Below, piece by piece: positions 37,792 through 40,304 of a stretch of 40,304 bases of DNA. Below the pieces are notes generated by a model that was given only the letters and a program-made list of their open reading frames with translations, was not told where the DNA came from and ran no database searches. Numbering within the stretch: the first letter of the stretch is position 1; each line of letters begins with the position of its first letter. This DNA is from a virus, in the IMG/VR virus record IMGVR_UViG_3300021373_001319, positions 1 through 40,304 of that record; one strand, written 5' to 3'. The position numbers were made by a program, and so were the translations under genes.

Positions 37792-38701
37792 TTTTGCATA
37801 CCTCCGGCTTAACATTGTGCAAGTAGTAGTTCTTGTAGGCACACTGCATACCTACCATGTGGACGTAGTCTCCAACCCCTACTACTTCTAACACCGCTAA
37901 CTTGGCGCGGAGTTCTTCTGGTAGAGTCTCCGCGTCGTAACAGTACGTGCCCTCGGTACCGTATACCATAAACTGTTGTTCCTTAGTTATGGGGCTTACG
38001 AACGGGCGTACAAAGATAGGATCTTCGGCCAACGTTTCGTGCTCCAATATGCGTGCGTATACATCTTCCCACTTCTGTAATTCGGCGTGCATATAGCGAT
38101 CGTCTGGCACGACAGTTCTTCGCAGGTGTGCAAGTGTTTCTTTCCATATCGTTTTCTTGCGATCCCACAGGTCAAGTACGTCGTACAACTCCGTGTTCCG
38201 CCACTCGCGTTTAAGGTCGTCAAAGTGGTCAATCGCCTCTAGTCTAAATTCCTTTATCTCGACGCTGGCGTTCATATCTTCCGTATAGGGTAGTAGCGTT
38301 TCTTTAGCTATCTTAACGGCGGTTTTTAGGATCTTACTTTGGCGACGGTGTTTGTCTATGCCCAAGCGTCTAACCGAACAAATACTAGGAGCGGTTACAG
38401 TAAACCGTGGTTCCTTTCCGCCTTCGTCGAACTTGCGGTAGTCTTTATACGAAAGCCTACCCCTACAAAAAGTCTCCCCCTCAACAGCTACCCATACGAG
38501 ATCTTCTCCCCCTCCAAACGACGATCTAATTAGCAAGTACGAGTTAGGGATAGCTCTTTGTACTGCTATAGCGAATTGACGCAGCTCGGGTTTTGTATCT
38601 GGCAGGAAGTTCGGCTGAGAAAAGTCCACTCTTTTTAAGGTGTCTTCGTGTACCCACTGGTTTGGGTAGTCCTGAACTTTGCTTGTGTTAAATAAAGTCA
38701 T
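37784..38701 (-). CDS. Hypothetical protein, 305 aa
   Basis: ATG at 38701 has AAGGAAAT upstream. The first half has beta-like stretches (S-Y-L-L-I-R-S-S-F-G-G-G-E-D-L-V-W-V-A-V-E). The middle (about 125-225) is charged helix, with many Arg/Lys/Glu. The C-terminal part (about 230-300) carries the L-P-E-E-L-R-A-K-L-A-V-L-E-V module shared with the 101-residue protein downstream. No catalytic motif, membrane segment or signal peptide was recognised. It is the largest unassigned gene of the left-pointing operon. It follows a 46-base gap with a perfect palindrome, so it may start a separate transcript. Confidence 0.7.
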   Translation of the reverse strand: MTLFNTSKVQDYPNQWVHEDTLKRVDFSQPNFLPDTKPELRQFAIAVQRAIPNSYLLIRSSFGGGEDLVWVAVEGETFCRGRLSYKDYRKFDEGGKEPRFTVTAPSICSVRRLGIDKHRRQSKILKTAVKIAKETLLPYTEDMNASVEIKEFRLEAIDHFDDLKREWRNTELYDVLDLWDRKKTIWKETLAHLRRTVVPDDRYMHAELQKWEDVYARILEHETLAEDPIFVRPFVSPITKEQQFMVYGTEGTYCYDAETLPEELRAKLAVLEVVGVGDYVHMVGMQCAYKNYYLHNVKPEVCKNV

Positions 38702-38734
38702 AATGATTTCCTTACAGTTTAAGTTTAGTTTGTG

Positions 38735-38748
38735 GGGTACATGTACCC
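38735..38748. promoter_or_regulatory. Perfect 14-bp palindrome upstream of the 305-aa gene
   Basis: GGGTACATGTACCC lies in the 46-base gap (38702-38747) before the 305-residue gene and overlaps the stop of the upstream zinc-finger gene by one base. A symmetric site of this size suits a dimeric DNA-binding protein (operator). As RNA it can only make a short, loopless stem. No confident -10/-35 promoter was identified nearby. Confidence 0.4.
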
Positions 38749-38927
38749 TATTTTTTGTAGTGTTTGGCTACCAAGTTCTTGGTGTACCTTGCACGTTCTG
38801 CTAAAGCGCACTTGTCATGCGCGGTAAACAACTTAGTGTAGTCACTAGGCTTACCGCCTAGGTTGCGAGCACGTTCGGCTGCGCTAGGAACTAACACTAT
38901 CTCTGTGTTGCATATCCTACACTTCAT
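38748..38927 (-). CDS. Small zinc-finger protein, 59 aa
   Basis: I read this gene directly: ATG at 38927 overlaps the preceding stop by 11 bases with GAGGAGG upstream, ending in TAG at 38748. The protein begins M-K-C-R-I-C-N (CxxC at residues 3 and 6) and has T-A-H-D-K-C (His37, Cys40), a likely CxxC/HxxC zinc site. A basic helical tail follows (A-E-R-A-R-Y-T-K-N-L-V-A-K-H-Y-K-K). Such a small Cys-His protein could bind DNA, RNA or a host protein. Its place in the csrA cluster suggests a regulatory or takeover role, by inference only. Confidence 0.7.
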   Translation of the reverse strand: MKCRICNTEIVLVPSAAERARNLGGKPSDYTKLFTAHDKCALAERARYTKNLVAKHYKK

Positions 38928-39186
38928 CGTCTTCCTCCTCTGGTTGCCAGTCCGCAGATACTAGGCGTAAGCCGCCGTACATGCCGCCGGTTTTCTTAGT
39001 GGTGAGCATAGCGTCAACTTCTTCTTGTGACACTGCGTCTAGGCGCTGTAACAATACCGTTAGCCTACCTAACACTTCCTCGTAGGTGTACGGAGCGACC
39101 ATGTTGTTGTCCTCGTCGAACAACTCGTCGGGGTGTTTATCCGACACCAGACTACTCACGCACATCACGAACTCTCGATCATCCAT
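38917..39186 (-). CDS. Acidic hypothetical protein, 89 aa
   Basis: I chose ATG at 39186 (GGAGGAG upstream, 8-base overlap with the previous gene) over an in-frame start at 39255. The protein is helical and ends in a very acidic tail (P-E-E-E-D-D-E-V). The middle has Y-T-Y-E-E-V-L-G-R-L-T-V-L-L-Q-R-L-D, a likely amphipathic helix, and G-G-M-Y-G-G-L-R-L-V-S-A-D. No family was recognised. The ribosome site and start share a 15-base sequence with the gene just upstream (see findings). Confidence 0.68.
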   Translation of the reverse strand: MDDREFVMCVSSLVSDKHPDELFDEDNNMVAPYTYEEVLGRLTVLLQRLDAVSQEEVDAMLTTKKTGGMYGGLRLVSADWQPEEEDDEV

Positions 39187-39331
39187 TGTCTTGCTCCTCC
39201 CTACGTCGCTGCTTGTTGGCCGCTTTCTTCGCGGCTTTGCCAGTAGTACCGGCATGGTTTTTGTTGTGCGCGTAACGTCCGTTAAGGTCTAGGCGAAACT
39301 TTGCATCGGTGCTGCGGTAAGTTCTACTCAT
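39179..39331 (-). CDS. Small basic protein, 50 aa
   Basis: I chose ATG at 39331 (CAGGAG upstream, 8-base overlap with csrA); the much longer upstream frame to 39451 overlaps csrA entirely. The protein is strongly basic: M-S-R-T-Y-R-S-T-D-A-K-F-R at the start, G-R-Y-A-H-N-K-N-H in the middle, then K-A-A-K-K-A-A-N-K-Q-R-R-R. It looks like a nucleic-acid-binding peptide. Its coupling to csrA suggests joint expression. No family is known to me. Confidence 0.62.
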   Translation of the reverse strand: MSRTYRSTDAKFRLDLNGRYAHNKNHAGTTGKAAKKAANKQRRREEQDNG

Positions 39332-39518
39332 TGTCTTGCTCCTGTATCTTGTTGTGGATTTCTTCGCGGTCAATACGAACGTTCGGCGGTGCGGCAATAC
39401 CAATACGTACACGTGGTACGCCTGAGTAATGGTTGTTATCCTCGATAGCAAGTACCGTCACACGTATGTTGCCGTTGATTACAAGCGTCTCGCCTTTCTT
39501 TCTAGTTAGAACTAACAT
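39324..39518 (-). CDS. csrA: Carbon storage regulator CsrA homologue, 64 aa
   Basis: I chose ATG at 39518, with GAGGAG upstream; an in-frame GTG at 39569 would add unrelated residues. The protein begins M-L-V-L-T-R-K-K-G-E-T-L-V-I and ends with V-R-I-D-R-E-E-I-H-N-K-I-Q, the hallmarks of CsrA/RsmA. Leu4, Arg6 and Arg51 (E. coli Arg44 equivalent) lie at RNA-binding positions. A 7-residue insertion (E-D-N-N-H-Y-S-G-V-P-R region, residues 26-36) lengthens the loop before the R-I-G strand. CsrA dimers bind GGA motifs near ribosome sites and repress or activate translation. A phage copy could reprogram host mRNAs or time phage translation. It is followed by small genes in tight coupling. Confidence 0.95.
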   Translation of the reverse strand: MLVLTRKKGETLVINGNIRVTVLAIEDNNHYSGVPRVRIGIAAPPNVRIDREEIHNKIQEQDNE

Positions 39519-39565
39519 AACTTCTCCTCGGTTGGTTGGTTGATTTTCTGAAGCCTGTTCCCATG

Positions 39566-40304
39566 TCACATGTTCCCAGACTTGATGTGCAGTACCTTAC
39601 CTACGGTAGGTTGTGCACGTTTGTTGTCGAGTATGCACCACAGCAATGGTGCGTCCCACGTACCCCAGTCACCACCTAGATACCCGTCAGTGATGTTGAT
39701 GATGGCGGTAGCCTTGATAGACTTGTCAGCCATGTACTCGTTGACACACCGCACGTTGGTGCCGCCACCGTCACGGGGCTTGGTACTCTTTGCGATCTTG
39801 TGTATCTCGTCACGCTCGTACACCTCGTCGCCTACTACCTCACTACCCCAGTACAGTATGCGTACCCGTTCAGGGTTAGTTGTCTCGCATACATGTACCA
39901 ACTCGGTGAGTATAGTGCTCCATGTACGTGGGTTACATGTTGAGTACGATGTATCAGCAAGTACTACTAGCTCGTCAATACTCTCGGACTCACTACTCGG
40001 CATATAAATACCCATGCCTAAGTACTTACGGTTAGGTCGTGCCCACGTAGCGTAGTCGTTACCCTTACACGTTGATGCCACGAACTCACGTAACACCTCA
40101 CGCCAATCTACCTGCGGCTTGAGTAGTTCTTCGATAGCACGGTTGCCACCACCCTTGCCCATCTTACTTGCAGCAAGTGCTCCCTTGCGTAGTGTCTCGT
40201 CTATCTCGATCTCCAACTCACGCTTGGTATCATCGTCAAGTTCTTTTGCCTCGTCGAACTTGCGGTGGTCGTCCCACCCGCCGTGACCAGTAGTACCGTC
40301 GCCA
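39566..40304 (-). CDS. VWA-like domain protein (5' end outside window)
   Basis: The frame stays open to the window edge, so the true start lies beyond 40304. The TTG at 40216 is only the first internal start. The visible protein first has a Gly/His/Asp-rich stretch (T-T-G-H-G-G-W-D-D-H), then helical sequence with P-Q-V-D-W-R-E-V-L-R-E-F-V. A VWA-like domain follows with a MIDAS motif: V-L-A-D-T-S-Y-S (Asp-x-Ser-x-Ser), G-G-G-T-N-V and I-T-D-G-Y. It resembles the VWA-like metallopeptidase family (DUF2201), whose zincin half would lie upstream, outside the window. Such proteins often work with a MoxR-type ATPase. It ends 47 bases before csrA. Confidence 0.8.
   Translation of the reverse strand, partial: GDGTTGHGGWDDHRKFDEAKELDDDTKRELEIEIDETLRKGALAASKMGKGGGNRAIEELLKPQVDWREVLREFVASTCKGNDYATWARPNRKYLGMGIYMPSSESESIDELVVLADTSYSTCNPRTWSTILTELVHVCETTNPERVRILYWGSEVVGDEVYERDEIHKIAKSTKPRDGGGTNVRCVNEYMADKSIKATAIINITDGYLGGDWGTWDAPLLWCILDNKRAQPTVGKVLHIKSGNM

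Overview
The window is part of the genome of a tailed bacteriophage. The best fit is a short-tailed, podovirus-like phage of the kind common in marine samples. The reasons are a P22 gp10/T7 gp12-like tail nozzle (DNA-stabilisation) protein, a run of very large internal-virion-type proteins, a compact replication module, and genes that mostly overlap by 1 to 30 bases. No rRNA, tRNA, CRISPR array or insertion sequence was found. Terminase, portal, capsid, RNA polymerase and integrase genes are not in this window, so the genome is incomplete here. The host cannot be read from the sequence. The marine assignment is inferred from remembered family resemblance.

Layout. Bases 1-26242 are all on the + strand and carry virion and lysis genes. 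In order these are: the 3' part of a long tail fibre gene ending in an S74-type self-cleaving chaperone domain, a second surface protein, a lysis cassette (two small membrane proteins, a possible overlapping gene, a secreted fibronectin-like protein and a GH24 lysozyme), the nozzle protein, a beta-rich structural protein, a TTG-started 169-residue protein, and four large proteins of 2136, 686, 640 and 2212 residues that probably form the internal core or ejection apparatus. Bases 26353-40304 are all on the - strand and carry replication and takeover genes. Transcription converges on a perfect 14-bp hairpin at 26256-26297.

Read in the direction of transcription (from 40304 down), the - strand runs: a VWA-domain protein (cut by the window edge), csrA, small basic, acidic and zinc-finger proteins, a 305-residue protein, a small membrane protein, a 101-residue relative of the 305-residue protein, a small helical protein, a VRR-NUC nuclease, a DUF6378-like protein, a family A DNA polymerase, a zinc ribbon, two alanine-rich paralogues, a Cas4/RecB-like nuclease, two small overlapping genes, an SNF2-type helicase, a 130-residue conserved phage protein, an AlpA/excisionase-like HTH protein, a Cys-rich protein, a gp2.5-like ssDNA-binding protein, a primase-helicase, and a 75-residue conserved protein. 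Polymerase, primase-helicase, SSB, SNF2 helicase and two nucleases make a nearly self-contained replication and recombination set.

The most notable points are: a phage CsrA with a 7-residue loop insertion; a leucine at the position equivalent to E. coli Pol I residue 762; a 2212-residue protein combining an HExxH zincin motif with an H1-histone-like lysine repeat; a 54-fold Pro-Glu tract in the 2136-residue protein; tandem alanine-rich paralogues; and several genes of under 60 residues (46, 53, 59 and 50 aa) that length cut-offs would miss.
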